From contig CAJQKQ010000010.1 of NCBI GenBank assembly GCA_905478925.1, forward strand, positions 1 through 64,000: a stretch of DNA of 64,000 nt. The letters run 5' to 3'. Of this stretch, positions 16,423-25,050 are shown piece by piece. Origin of the DNA: an uncultured Verrucomicrobiales bacterium (GTDB taxonomy: Bacteria; Verrucomicrobiota; Verrucomicrobiia; Verrucomicrobiales; Akkermansiaceae). Position numbers and translations under genes: made by a program. Under the pieces are notes generated by a model. The model worked only from the letters and a program-made list of their open reading frames with translations, did not search any database and had not been told where the DNA came from. The stretch's first letter is position 1. Each line of letters starts with the position of its first letter.

Positions 16423-17268
16423 TCACTCCTTTGCCACCTTCCAGGCAGTGAGCCACTGGGATTTGACCCTTACAAATCCCTTTTCCAGCAGCCGCTTCTC
16501 CATATCCGGAAAATGCGCTGCACCGTAGAAAACTCCGATCTTCTTCCCGCCCTTCGCAATTTCCCGATCCAGCACTTCCATGCACTTCGCGTTGCGGTCA
16601 GTGATGATCACATTCTCCCCGGCCATCGCGTCGATCTGCTCGCCCCCCTCGGCCATGGAATGCATCACCTCCAGCTTCACGAGATCGGAACGCCCCGTCA
16701 GTATGCCCCTCATCAGGCGTAAGGTGTCGGGATTTCTCTCCGACTTCTCTGCCGCCATCCCTGCCTGGATCATGAAACCCAGCAAGGACTCGCCCCTCTC
16801 CTTCTGTAGTGCATCGAACTCCTTCATCGTAAGATCCGCGTGAACGAAGTTTTTCGCGAAATAATCGATCTCGGAGCCCTGCCCGGTCAGTCCCAGCGCC
16901 TTTTCCATCGATTCGTAGAGCGTCCGCAATCCGGCGAGCTTGTTCTCGCCCTCGGCCGCCACAGCGTCCTCCGGCTTGTTGCCGCCACCCAAATTTTCGC
17001 CTCCGACCATTTCAAAAAGAAGAACTCCGTAGCTTTCGAAACGTTTGTTGAGGAATTGGTAATATTTCTTGTCCGCGAGATGGATTGCACCAATCAGATC
17101 CACCCGCACACCATCCTTCTCGTAACCGAACAGCGCCGTCTGCAGCTTCGCGGAGTCGTCAGCCTCCTTCACCCGGATAAATTCCCCGGCAATACCCTCG
17201 TCCCCCATTGCAACCAGCAACCCCGCAATCATGGCGGCTTTCCGCGCCCACGACATTGTAATCTTCAT
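16423..17268 (-). CDS. TraB/GumN-family exported protein
   Basis: About 281 residues starting at ATG 17268, which opens a signal peptide (M-S-W-A-R-K-A-A-M-I-A-G-L-L). The family pattern is two G-x-x-H motifs: G-A-I-H-L-A-D near residue 58 and G-A-A-H-F-P-D near residue 256. A long helical middle lies between them. TraB/PrgY proteins are putative metalloproteases or pheromone-binding proteins. Its own role is unknown. It is divergent from ispG, leaving about 66 bases for both promoters. Confidence 0.8.
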   Translation of the reverse strand: MKITMSWARKAAMIAGLLVAMGDEGIAGEFIRVKEADDSAKLQTALFGYEKDGVRVDLIGAIHLADKKYYQFLNKRFESYGVLLFEMVGGENLGGGNKPEDAVAAEGENKLAGLRTLYESMEKALGLTGQGSEIDYFAKNFVHADLTMKEFDALQKERGESLLGFMIQAGMAAEKSERNPDTLRLMRGILTGRSDLVKLEVMHSMAEGGEQIDAMAGENVIITDRNAKCMEVLDREIAKGGKKIGVFYGAAHFPDMEKRLLEKGFVRVKSQWLTAWKVAKE

Positions 17269-17334
17269 GGAGACATTTTCGCACCGTATCCAGTCATTGC
17301 CCACGGAAATTTTCCGGTCTATCCTTCCGCGCCC

Positions 17335-19125
17335 ATGAGCGACACCTCCGCCCTAACCTATTGCCCCGATCTTCTAAGCTATTCCCGAAGGAAGAGCCGC
17401 GAAGTCATGGTCGGGAACGTCGCTGTCGGCGGCGATAACCCGATCCGAGTGCAGTCAATGATCACCTCAGACACCCGCGACACGCCCGCCTGTGTTGCGG
17501 AGGTTCTCGGACTGGTAGAAGCTGGCTGCGAAATCGTACGCATCACCGCACAGACCAAAGTCTATGCCGCCAACCTCGAGAACATCGCCCGCGAGGTGCG
17601 CGCGGCGGGTTGCAACGTGCCGCTTGTCGCGGATATCCATTTCAAGCCGGACGCCGCGATGGAAGCCGCGAAATGGGTGGAGAAAGTCCGCGTGAATCCG
17701 GGCAACTACGCGGACAAGAAAAAGTTCGAAATCCGCGAATACTCAAACGATCAGTATGAGGCGGAGCTCGAACGCATCCGCGAACAGTTCAACCCACTCG
17801 TCCATCTCTGCAAAGACCTCGGCCGCGCGATGCGTATCGGCACGAATCACGGCTCCCTCTCGGACCGCATCATGAACCGCTACGGCGACACTCCGCTCGG
17901 CATGTGCGAAAGCGCCTTGGAGTTCGCCCGCATTGCAAGGGACAACAGCTACCACGATTTCGTTTTCTCGATGAAAGCCTCCAATCCGAAGGTGATGATC
18001 GAGGCCTACCGCCTTCTCGTCGCGCGCCTCGATGCAGAGGGGTCGGATTGGAACTATCCGATCCACCTCGGCGTCACCGAAGCCGGCGACGGCGAGGACG
18101 GCCGCATCAAATCCGCCATCGGCATCGGCTCCCTACTCGCCGACGGCATCGGCGACACGATCCGTGTTTCCCTCACCGAAGACTCCATTCACGAGATCCC
18201 GGTCGCACAGGCATTGGCTGCGGCTTTCAACGGAAAAGCCAGTGATACATCCGACCACACACCGCTGTCCCCGTCCTACGATCCCTTCTCATACGAAAGG
18301 CGAAGCAGTTCGGTTCTCACCATCCAAGGTCACGAACTCGGCGGCGACAAGACCGTCCGTGTCTTCACCACCCAAGAGCGCTGGAACGCGCTCGCCCACA
18401 AGATCGCGAACATGGGCGATTTCAAGCCGGAGATCATCGCTGAGAAATCCCGTATCCTCGAAATCAACCCGCACGACGACGCCGCCATTTCAGCACTGAA
18501 TTCCGAATCGGAAACCCGTCTCATCACTGTCGCCGACGGTGTCCCCTTGGAACCAATACCCGCGTTCCGAATGCTCGCCTTCAAGGCCGATCCCCGCCAT
18601 CCCATCCTCCTCAAGGACACGCTCAACCCGCCATCCGGCGAAACCAATTTCCTCCACGCCCTACTTCCCGCCGCACAGAACATCGGCTCCCTCCTCTGCG
18701 ACGGCATCGGCGATGCAATTCTCGTCCGCGGCGAAACCGCCCCCGGCCAATCGCTGCGACTCGCCTACAACATCCTGCAAGCCGCCGGAACCAGGATTTT
18801 CAAGACCGATTACGTCGCCTGCCCATCGTGCGGACGCACACTTTTCAACCTCCAGTCCACCACCCAGAAGATCCGCGCCGCCACCGGCCACCTCAAGGGC
18901 GTGCGCATCGCCGTCATGGGCTGCATCGTCAACGGACCCGGGGAAATGGCAGATGCCGATTTCGGATATGTCGGCGGAGCCCCCGGGAAAATCAATCTCT
19001 ACGTCGGCAAAACCGCCGTAAATTTCAACATCCCCGAAGCCGAGGCCGTCGAGCGCCTCATTGATCTCATCAGGGAGCACGACAAGTGGATCGACGCCCA
19101 GGACAAAGCCCCAGCCACAGTCTGA
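17335..19125 (+). CDS. ispG: 4-hydroxy-3-methylbut-2-enyl diphosphate synthase, long form
   Basis: An iron-sulfur enzyme of the non-mevalonate isoprenoid pathway that makes HMBPP from MEcPP. At about 596 residues it is the long form known from plants, Chlamydiae and Bacteroidota, with an extra domain between the TIM barrel (ending near residue 270) and the FeS domain. The [4Fe-4S] ligands are in C-P-S-C-G-R-T-L-F and G-C-I-V-N-G-P-G-E near the C-terminus. The ATG at 17335 is chosen because it is the first Met consistent with homologues and avoids overlap with the divergent traB-like gene. clpS follows after three bases. Confidence 0.93.
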   Translation: MSDTSALTYCPDLLSYSRRKSREVMVGNVAVGGDNPIRVQSMITSDTRDTPACVAEVLGLVEAGCEIVRITAQTKVYAANLENIAREVRAAGCNVPLVADIHFKPDAAMEAAKWVEKVRVNPGNYADKKKFEIREYSNDQYEAELERIREQFNPLVHLCKDLGRAMRIGTNHGSLSDRIMNRYGDTPLGMCESALEFARIARDNSYHDFVFSMKASNPKVMIEAYRLLVARLDAEGSDWNYPIHLGVTEAGDGEDGRIKSAIGIGSLLADGIGDTIRVSLTEDSIHEIPVAQALAAAFNGKASDTSDHTPLSPSYDPFSYERRSSSVLTIQGHELGGDKTVRVFTTQERWNALAHKIANMGDFKPEIIAEKSRILEINPHDDAAISALNSESETRLITVADGVPLEPIPAFRMLAFKADPRHPILLKDTLNPPSGETNFLHALLPAAQNIGSLLCDGIGDAILVRGETAPGQSLRLAYNILQAAGTRIFKTDYVACPSCGRTLFNLQSTTQKIRAATGHLKGVRIAVMGCIVNGPGEMADADFGYVGGAPGKINLYVGKTAVNFNIPEAEAVERLIDLIREHDKWIDAQDKAPATV

Positions 19126-19128
19126 ACC

Positions 19129-19410
19129 ATGCCCGACACCACAACCCTCACGGAAACCGAAACCAACGTCTCCACCCAGCCCACCTGGAACGTGGTCGTA
19201 CACGACGACCCCGTGAACCTGATGGCTTACGTCACTTTCGTGCTGATGAAGGTTTTCGGATACAACGAAAAAATCGCCACTACCATGATGATGCAGGTTC
19301 ATCAGCAAGGGCTTTCCATCGTATGGTCCGGGGAACTGGAGAAGGCGGAGTTCTACGCCCAGCAACTCCAGTTGCACCAACTGAAAACAACAATCGAACA
19401 GGCCGAATGA
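19129..19410 (+). CDS. clpS: ATP-dependent Clp protease adaptor ClpS
   Basis: A 93-residue adaptor that delivers N-degron substrates to ClpA/ClpC-ClpP. The core is clear: N-V-V-V-H-D-D-P-V-N near residues 22-31 (the DDP-N substrate pocket), M-A-Y-V-T-F-V-L, and the conserved M-M-x-V-H-x-x-G-x-x-I-V stretch. The first 18 residues are a flexible Thr/Glu-rich tail typical for ClpS. It starts three bases after ispG and its TGA overlaps the next ATG. Confidence 0.95.
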   Translation: MPDTTTLTETETNVSTQPTWNVVVHDDPVNLMAYVTFVLMKVFGYNEKIATTMMMQVHQQGLSIVWSGELEKAEFYAQQLQLHQLKTTIEQAE

Positions 19411-19883
19411 ACATCGCACCCACCATTGAGGGAGGTCTTCGCATCGACCCGGAAAGCGACGAGGACTGGCATATCCTGCGTGCCATCGTCCTCGATGCAA
19501 ACGACCACGAAATCGACCTTGCAAGCCGCTTCGGCAGTCTCATCACCGACGAAAAGATTTCCGAAGACTGGCAGGACATCGTGGTGCCCGACCTACGTGA
19601 ATCATTCACGGATGACCTCAACCACATCTATGCATCCATCGAGGCCGCAGCAGCTTGCCCCAAGGACGGGGAGACACCGATCTGGATCACGCCCGAGGAT
19701 GCCTTCACCTGGTATAGTTCGCTCAACCAAGCGCGGCTCGCACTTGAGGAAAAATACCGGTTCGGCCCGGATCCAGAATTGGAGGCTGAAAATCGCAGCC
19801 CCTTGCGCCAAGAGGCCTTGCTACGCTCGCATTTCTATTGCGCCCTGCAGAGCTTCATTCTGACGCACGCACTCACTCTCTGA
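19407..19883 (+). CDS. DUF2017-family protein, partner of ClpS
   Basis: A 158-residue acidic soluble protein. It overlaps clpS by four bases (ATGA). DUF2017 genes follow clpS in Actinobacteria, and the general layout here is the same: an N-terminal D-E-D-W-H-I-L-R-A-I, a W-Q-D-I-V-V-P-D-L-R helix and a C-terminal W-Y-S-S-L-N-Q-A-R-L-A-L helix. Function is not established; the coupling points to a role in Clp proteolysis. The family assignment is by context and pattern, so moderate. Its 3' end overlaps the convergent SGNH gene by 11 bases. Confidence 0.6.
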   Translation: MNIAPTIEGGLRIDPESDEDWHILRAIVLDANDHEIDLASRFGSLITDEKISEDWQDIVVPDLRESFTDDLNHIYASIEAAAACPKDGETPIWITPEDAFTWYSSLNQARLALEEKYRFGPDPELEAENRSPLRQEALLRSHFYCALQSFILTHALTL

Positions 19884-20544
19884 AGATCGTCCGGTAGAAT
19901 TCCTCAGCAGTCACTTCGTTCCCATATCCGCTCGGATGGCTGCCGTCTTCGTAGAAAAGATCCGCCCCACGCCCGGCACGGAACTCTCGCTCCCATGCAT
20001 CGCCCGCTTTCACAGTGACAATCCCACCGCCGTTCCGGGAAGCGGAGAGGTATCCCTTCCGCACACGGTCGTTCATCTTGTAGAAATCATCGCCCGCAAT
20101 ATCCGGATTCCCGTCACGCCGGCCCCATGTCTGGTAGAGCAACGGCACAGCCCCGAGTGCGCGCGCCTCGGTTGCGAAGAACTGCACGCCCGGATCCATC
20201 TTCATCCGCCGCTGGCGCTCGTTGTGGGACGGGTTTGTGCTGTAGTCCTGGATCACAATCACGTCCCATTCTCCTTCCTGCAGTTTTTTCAAGGTACCCG
20301 GATTCCGCGAGTGTTTCGTAAGACTCCAGCCGCTGTATGTCGAGTGACCGATCCTAACATCCTTGCCCCTAGATGCTGACAACTCGCCAAATTCCTTAGG
20401 AATGCCGAAGCTGTAGCTGTTGCCAACGAAGAGGATCGATGGCCTGTCCTTTTTCGCGACCGCATCCAACTTCTCCCTCTCCCCCGCCACCGGAGCAAGA
20501 ACGCATCCCGACAAACCGAGAAAACCGAGGATCTTTGTAAACAT
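19873..20544 (-). CDS. SGNH-type hydrolase, probable lipoprotein
   Basis: About 223 residues from ATG 20544. This start leaves a signal peptide with a lipobox (L-S-G-C) and a 22-base gap after xerC; the longer frame from 20592 would overlap xerC. Block I is F-V-G-N-S-Y-S-F-G and block V is D-G-S-H-P-S-G-Y-G, giving the Ser and Asp-His catalytic residues of SGNH hydrolases. A long central segment carries V-I-V-I-Q-D-Y-S near residue 95. It is likely an outer-membrane or periplasmic esterase; the substrate is unknown. Confidence 0.75.
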   Translation of the reverse strand: MFTKILGFLGLSGCVLAPVAGEREKLDAVAKKDRPSILFVGNSYSFGIPKEFGELSASRGKDVRIGHSTYSGWSLTKHSRNPGTLKKLQEGEWDVIVIQDYSTNPSHNERQRRMKMDPGVQFFATEARALGAVPLLYQTWGRRDGNPDIAGDDFYKMNDRVRKGYLSASRNGGGIVTVKAGDAWEREFRAGRGADLFYEDGSHPSGYGNEVTAEEFYRTIFRE

Positions 20545-20566
20545 AATCAGTCTCCTAAATATTCTC

Positions 20567-21454
20567 TCACGCTCGCGGATGGGCTTCGTCATAGACCTTT
20601 TTCAAACGTTCCTTGGTCACATGCGTGTAGATCTGAGTCGTGGAAAGCGACGCATGGCCGAGCAACTCCTGTACCGTCCGCAGATCCGCCCCGGCGTCAA
20701 GCAGATGAGTCGCAAAACTGTGCCTGAGCTTGTGTGGGCTGACCCCGAACGGGATCCCGCTCAGCTTGAGATACTTTTTCAGCATCTGGTCGACGGCCTG
20801 CTGGGTGATCCTCGTCCCCCGGATGCTACGGAAAAGCGCTCCGTTCGAAACCGCCGCCTCCTCCCGGTATTTTCGGATCGCACGCATCGCAGCACCACCG
20901 ACAGGGACGATTCTCTGCTTCCGGCCTTTGCCCTCGACCTTCACCACCTCATCGATGAAATTCATATCCCTTACATCAAGCTCCAGCAGTTCGGAAATCC
21001 GCAAGCCTGAGGAATAGAACAGTTCCAGGATCGCCGCATCGCGATATTTTAGCCACGCTGGGCCCTTCGTGGGAGCATCGGATTTCAGCGGCATTTCCAG
21101 CAGTTCGTCCATCTGTTTCATGCTCAGCACAACCGGCAGGCCGCGCTCGATCTTCGGCATTTGCACCTCCGCAACTGGGCTTTTCGCAAGCCCCCGGCGG
21201 AGCACCAGGTATTTGTAAAATGATCGCAATGCGGCGAAGCGCAGGCGTATCGTCGAGCGTTTGAGCCCCTTCTTCATGAGGTCGTATAGATAGTTACGGA
21301 AATCATCGCCCGTCTCCTTTCTCCAGCATGAGAACGCAGCACCACGCCAATCTGCATACCTCGCAAGCGCCGCCGCGTAGTTCCGCAGCGTCAGCGGCGA
21401 GGCGTTCTTTTCAATCTCCTGAAATTGGAGGAAATGTGCGACGTCGTCGTTCAT
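20567..21454 (-). CDS. xerC: tyrosine recombinase, XerC/XerD type
   Basis: A 295-residue site-specific recombinase, the size of chromosome dimer resolution enzymes. The N-terminal SAM-like core-binding domain covers about residues 1-95. Catalytic residues are Arg in S-G-L-R-I-S-E, the H-K-L-R-H-S-F-A-T-H box, G-H-A-S-L and the nucleophile Tyr in T-Q-I-Y-T-H-V. The start is ATG 21454 rather than the TTG at 21463, which belongs to the adjacent repeat array. Nearness to ftsK fits the Xer-dif-FtsK pathway. XerC and XerD cannot be told apart by eye. Confidence 0.85.
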   Translation of the reverse strand: MNDDVAHFLQFQEIEKNASPLTLRNYAAALARYADWRGAAFSCWRKETGDDFRNYLYDLMKKGLKRSTIRLRFAALRSFYKYLVLRRGLAKSPVAEVQMPKIERGLPVVLSMKQMDELLEMPLKSDAPTKGPAWLKYRDAAILELFYSSGLRISELLELDVRDMNFIDEVVKVEGKGRKQRIVPVGGAAMRAIRKYREEAAVSNGALFRSIRGTRITQQAVDQMLKKYLKLSGIPFGVSPHKLRHSFATHLLDAGADLRTVQELLGHASLSTTQIYTHVTKERLKKVYDEAHPRA

Positions 21455-21455
21455 A

Positions 21456-21598
21456 AAATTCAAATCTCAAAATTTAACTTTCAAGGAAGAGGCGTGGAGC
21501 GGTGTGATGTTGATAAAGTGCCAGTGGAAAAGAAATTCATCGAGGCGACTAAGGCGTAGCCTTCCCGTTTGAGAGTTGAATTTTAAAATTTGAGTTTT
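21456..21598. repeat. 7-base-period arrays between xerC and ftsK (locus 2)
   Basis: Left units at 21456-21483 (AAATTCA, AATCTCA, AAATTTA, ACTTTCA) run into AGGAAGAGGCG at 21484-21494. Right units, inverted, occupy 21571-21598 (GAGAGTT, GAATTTT, AAAATTT, GAGTTTT). The left array starts two bases from the xerC start codon, and the right array includes the ftsK stop codon at 21597-21599. The middle shows GGAAGaGGC facing GCCTTCC. Confidence 0.7.
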
Positions 21599-24050
21599 AC
21601 TTAAGGAAGACCTCCCTCGCCTTCGCTCCATCACCGGGGCCTACGACCCCGCGTTGCTCAAGGATATCAACCATCCGCGCCGCGCGGGTGTAACCAAGGC
21701 GAAGCCTACGCTGTAGCAACGAGGTACTGGCCTTCTGTTCCTGCCTGACCACCTCGATGCAGCGGATGATCAGCTCCTCGTCGGCATCGGAAACATCATC
21801 CCCGTCGTCCATCCCGGCCGACTCAATGGTCTGACGGATGTCCTGTTCATACTGCGGATCCGCTTGACCTGCGCAGTGGTTAACAATCCTCTCCACCTCC
21901 TCATCGGAAACGAACGCCCCCTGTGCACGCTCCAGTTTCGCCGAGCCCGGCGGCAGATAAAGCATGTCGCCCTTGCCGACCAGCTTGTCGGCGCCTTTCG
22001 TATCGAGGATGACCCGCGAGTCGAGTGCTGAAGAAACCTGGAACGCGATCCGGCTCGGAATGTTCGCCTTGATGATACCCGTCACCACATCCGCACGCGG
22101 CGTCTGGGTGGCGATGATCAGGTGAATCCCTGCAGCCCGCGCCTTTTGCGCAATCCGGGCGATGCACATCTCCACATCTGCGGGAGCCGTCTGCATGAGG
22201 TCGGCAAGCTCGTCGATCAGGACAACGATGTATGGAAACTTATCCGGAATCTCCTCCTCCTCGATCTCAAGCTCCTCGAACTCCGCCTGCGGACCCAGAT
22301 CACCATCCTCAAGTGCCGACGCAATCTCCTCAATATCTTCAATAACCACCTCTGGCTCATCCACCTCTGCCACTTCTGCCACTTCTGGCTCAGGCTCTTT
22401 TTCCTCACGAGGACGGTTGTTGAAACCATCAAAGTTCCTCACACCCATTTTTGCGAAAATCTTATAGCGTTTCTCCATCTCGTTCACCACCCACTTCAGC
22501 GCAGCGACGGTCTTCTTGGGATCAGTCACCACCGGCACAACCATGTGCGGCAGCTTGTTATACATCTGCATCTCCACCACCTTGGGGTCGACCATGATGA
22601 ATCGCAGTTCGTCGGGCCCGAATTTGAAAAGGATCGAAGCAATGATCGAGTTGATACAAACCGATTTCCCTGAACCGGTCGCACCTGCCACAAGTAAGTG
22701 GGGCATCGCCGCGAGGTCACCGATCACGGTCTTACCGTAGACATCCTTGCCGAGAGCCAGCGGAATCTTTTTCTTCGCAGAGCGGAACTCGGGATCGTGC
22801 AACAGTTCATGCAGAGGAACCGCCACCTTGTTCGAGTTCGCAATCTCAATACCCACCGTGTCCTTGCCCGGAATGGGCGCGAGGATGTTGATCCGTTCCG
22901 CACGTGTGGCACGTGCCAAATCCGCCTCCAACTGCGAAATCCTCGAAACCCGAAGCCCCTGCGAAGGGTAGATCTCATAACGTGTGATCGTCGGCCCACG
23001 TGTGATATCGCCCGCGGTCACTTCGATTCCAAACGCTTGCAGCGTATCGACGATGGTCGTCTGGATCTCGATGAGTTCATCATGGTTCGCCGCCTCTTCC
23101 TCCACCTCGACAGCATCCAACAGATCGAAGCCGGGCAATTCGTAATCCTCGAATCCAGATATGGAAAGCGACTGATGGCTCGACTTTTTCCTCTCGAAAG
23201 GCTTCGAACCCGCCTCCATCTGCCCGGTCGAACGCCGTTGCGAGGCATCGATGATCTGCGGAACCGGGGTTTCGCGCATCGGAAGTTCCTTCTGTCCCGG
23301 TTCGTCGGTTTCGGCGGCCTTGAGCTTCGCGATTTCTCGCTCCACCTTCCGCTGCCCGCGCTGACGCTCGCGTTCGTTTAGCAAATCCTTTTCCCGGGTG
23401 GCCGCACGCCCCGCCTCGGTGCGGCTCTCCTTCCACGCATTGATTTTGGCTTTCACCAGTTTGTAGCACCCACGCCCGAAATCGACGGGTGTCTGTCCCG
23501 TCAGCGAAATCACGCCGAGGAAATAGGCGATGCTTACCACTGCAATGGTTCCGGGTTTGCCGATGACGGGCATCATCACAGAGCCGCCGAGCGATTTGCC
23601 AATCACCCCGCCGGCGCCACCAGGCAGATTGCAACGGGCAGCCCAGTCGACGAAAAGAATCCCCACCGCATGCAGCCACACGGCTCCAGCTACGAGAACG
23701 ACGCACAGCCCGAGGGCGATCCGCGGCCAGAGCCTTCCCCGGAAAGCCAGCTTCATCACGCCGAACCAAATGAAGCCGATCGCCAGCATCCAGCCCGCCG
23801 CTCCAAGTAGTAGGATCTGCACAAAGGCCAGGGTCCCACCCACCCATCCAAGCCAGTTCGCTCCGCTGACCTCGCCTTTGTTCGCAAATGGCTCGAACAT
23901 TCCCCACTCCGGAAGATCGGAAGGGCTATATGAAACAAGGGAAATCAGCAGAATAAGCCCTCCGGCCATCCAGCATACACCCGCGATCTCACTGGACCAT
24001 TTCTTCGGCTCCTCCACATGGCCGCGCTTCTTGTTGACTCGGTTCGCCAT
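21597..24050 (-). CDS. ftsK: DNA translocase FtsK/SpoIIIE
   Basis: An 817-residue septal DNA pump. Four to five N-terminal membrane segments lie in about residues 25-195. A charged linker follows (about 200-330). The motor has Walker A in G-A-T-G-S-G-K-S near residue 471 and Walker B in V-V-L-I-D-E-L-A-D-L. An acidic insert (E/V-rich, about residues 555-605) interrupts the motor between these. A winged-helix gamma domain at the C-terminus (L-R-L-G-Y-T-R-A-A-R) would read KOPS and activate Xer. The neighbouring xerC gene fits this. Confidence 0.93.
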   Translation of the reverse strand: MANRVNKKRGHVEEPKKWSSEIAGVCWMAGGLILLISLVSYSPSDLPEWGMFEPFANKGEVSGANWLGWVGGTLAFVQILLLGAAGWMLAIGFIWFGVMKLAFRGRLWPRIALGLCVVLVAGAVWLHAVGILFVDWAARCNLPGGAGGVIGKSLGGSVMMPVIGKPGTIAVVSIAYFLGVISLTGQTPVDFGRGCYKLVKAKINAWKESRTEAGRAATREKDLLNERERQRGQRKVEREIAKLKAAETDEPGQKELPMRETPVPQIIDASQRRSTGQMEAGSKPFERKKSSHQSLSISGFEDYELPGFDLLDAVEVEEEAANHDELIEIQTTIVDTLQAFGIEVTAGDITRGPTITRYEIYPSQGLRVSRISQLEADLARATRAERINILAPIPGKDTVGIEIANSNKVAVPLHELLHDPEFRSAKKKIPLALGKDVYGKTVIGDLAAMPHLLVAGATGSGKSVCINSIIASILFKFGPDELRFIMVDPKVVEMQMYNKLPHMVVPVVTDPKKTVAALKWVVNEMEKRYKIFAKMGVRNFDGFNNRPREEKEPEPEVAEVAEVDEPEVVIEDIEEIASALEDGDLGPQAEFEELEIEEEEIPDKFPYIVVLIDELADLMQTAPADVEMCIARIAQKARAAGIHLIIATQTPRADVVTGIIKANIPSRIAFQVSSALDSRVILDTKGADKLVGKGDMLYLPPGSAKLERAQGAFVSDEEVERIVNHCAGQADPQYEQDIRQTIESAGMDDGDDVSDADEELIIRCIEVVRQEQKASTSLLQRRLRLGYTRAARMVDILEQRGVVGPGDGAKAREVFLK

Positions 24051-24186
24051 CGTATTTCGTCACCGACAGCATCCCCCGACACCCTTCCGAGAGCAAGATT
24101 GTTTTATTTATCCGAAATTCACGGAAATCCGAATGATCTCGCCCACCCGCCTGGGCTCCGAAGAACTTGCCGGACAAGGGCGTCCC

Positions 24187-24561
24187 ATGTATGCCTTTTC
24201 ATCAATTCACATCCTCCCATTTCTACTCCTCATGATGGGAATCTTCATGGCAAATGCCCCGGCAAGCCCCCGATCTGCTCGCCCTCTCGCGTCGCAATCT
24301 CAACCGGGCAATATCCGCAACGCTGGAAGATCACATCCTACCTCGCCCGACAGAAAAAGCTACTACGGCACGGATGACCTGCCGGATCTGGCAATGCACC
24401 AAGGCAATTGGAAATTACTCTGCGACTACGATGGCCCGGATGAACTTCTCTATGAACTCGGGAACGATCCCGGCGAAACGAACAACCCCGCCGATCGCGA
24501 ACCGGCGATCCTATCGGAAATGACCGGGATGTTACTGGGCTGGCACAAGTCAATGCCCTGA
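24187..24561 (+). pseudogene. sulfatase remnant with frameshifts and a large deletion
   Basis: Three pieces of one sulfatase gene remain. A signal-peptide-like start (M-Y-A-F-S-S-I-H-I-L-P-F) is in the frame of 24187. The formylglycine motif C-S-P-S-R-V-A-I-S-T-G-Q-Y-P-Q-R, with Cys at 24276, is in another frame. The C-terminal segment A-M-H-Q-G-N-W-K-L-L then D-P-G-E-T-N-N-P-A-D is back in the first frame. A working enzyme has 450-550 residues; only about 125 codons remain. The intact cysteine motif makes the identity firm although the gene is dead. Confidence 0.85.
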
Positions 24562-24634
24562 GTCGGACATCGAACCCCGTCACCCTCTTCATGATTTTCG
24601 CAAATAAGCCCGAAAGAGGGTTCGTCCGGTCGGA

Positions 24635-24925
24635 TCAGCCCTCCCTAGCGAGAAACTCGGCCTCCTCCTGGTGGGAGTGGATCTGAAGGTTCACCTTCAC
24701 TCCTTCTTTCTCGGCCGCCGCATTGAGAACGCTGCGGATTGCCGAAGCCGTGAAACCGTTGCGTCCTATCAGCATCGCCACATCCTCCTGCGCCAGCACC
24801 AGCTTGAACCTCAGCCGATTCGGCCCCAGTTCTGCCACTTTGAGCTGCGCCTGCGTCGGATCATCAATAAGTTTCACCGCCACAAACTGCAGAAAATTCC
24901 TCAACCTATCCGTCACCGCTTGCAT
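24635..24925 (-). CDS. khpA: KH-domain RNA-binding protein (KhpA-like)
   Basis: A 96-residue protein from ATG 24925. The N-terminal half packs the short domain F-V-A-V-K-L-I-D-D-P, and the KH signature is V-A-M-L-I-G-R-N-G-F-T-A-S-A-I-R-S-V-L near residue 50. KhpA binds RNA together with KhpB/Jag and affects cell division in Gram-positives. The C-terminus has an extra acidic/His tail. It lies alone here, away from rpsP, which is a common partner elsewhere. Confidence 0.8.
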   Translation of the reverse strand: MQAVTDRLRNFLQFVAVKLIDDPTQAQLKVAELGPNRLRFKLVLAQEDVAMLIGRNGFTASAIRSVLNAAAEKEGVKVNLQIHSHQEEAEFLAREG

Positions 24926-25050
24926 ACGAATAGCATCTCCCAAGCCGCATCGCTCCGCAAGCCCCAATGGGAACAGAAACCATGGCGTGTTGCCCGGCCA
25001 TCGAAGTTTAGCGTTTCAAAAAAAATATTTCCCGGCCATCCTTTCCACCT

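Noticed and set aside
16840-17334. A long N-terminal extension of ispG
   Set aside because: It overlaps the divergent traB-like gene, and the homologous protein starts at ATG 17335.
21456-21598. A dif site between xerC and ftsK
   Set aside because: The location is tempting and an AATTTTAAAATT palindrome is present, but there are no two 11-base arms with a 6-base centre matching the dif consensus, and the same repeats occur elsewhere.
24562-24634. Terminator after the sulfatase remnant
   Set aside because: The ACCCTCTT/AAGAGGGT pair has a 24-base loop and no T-run.
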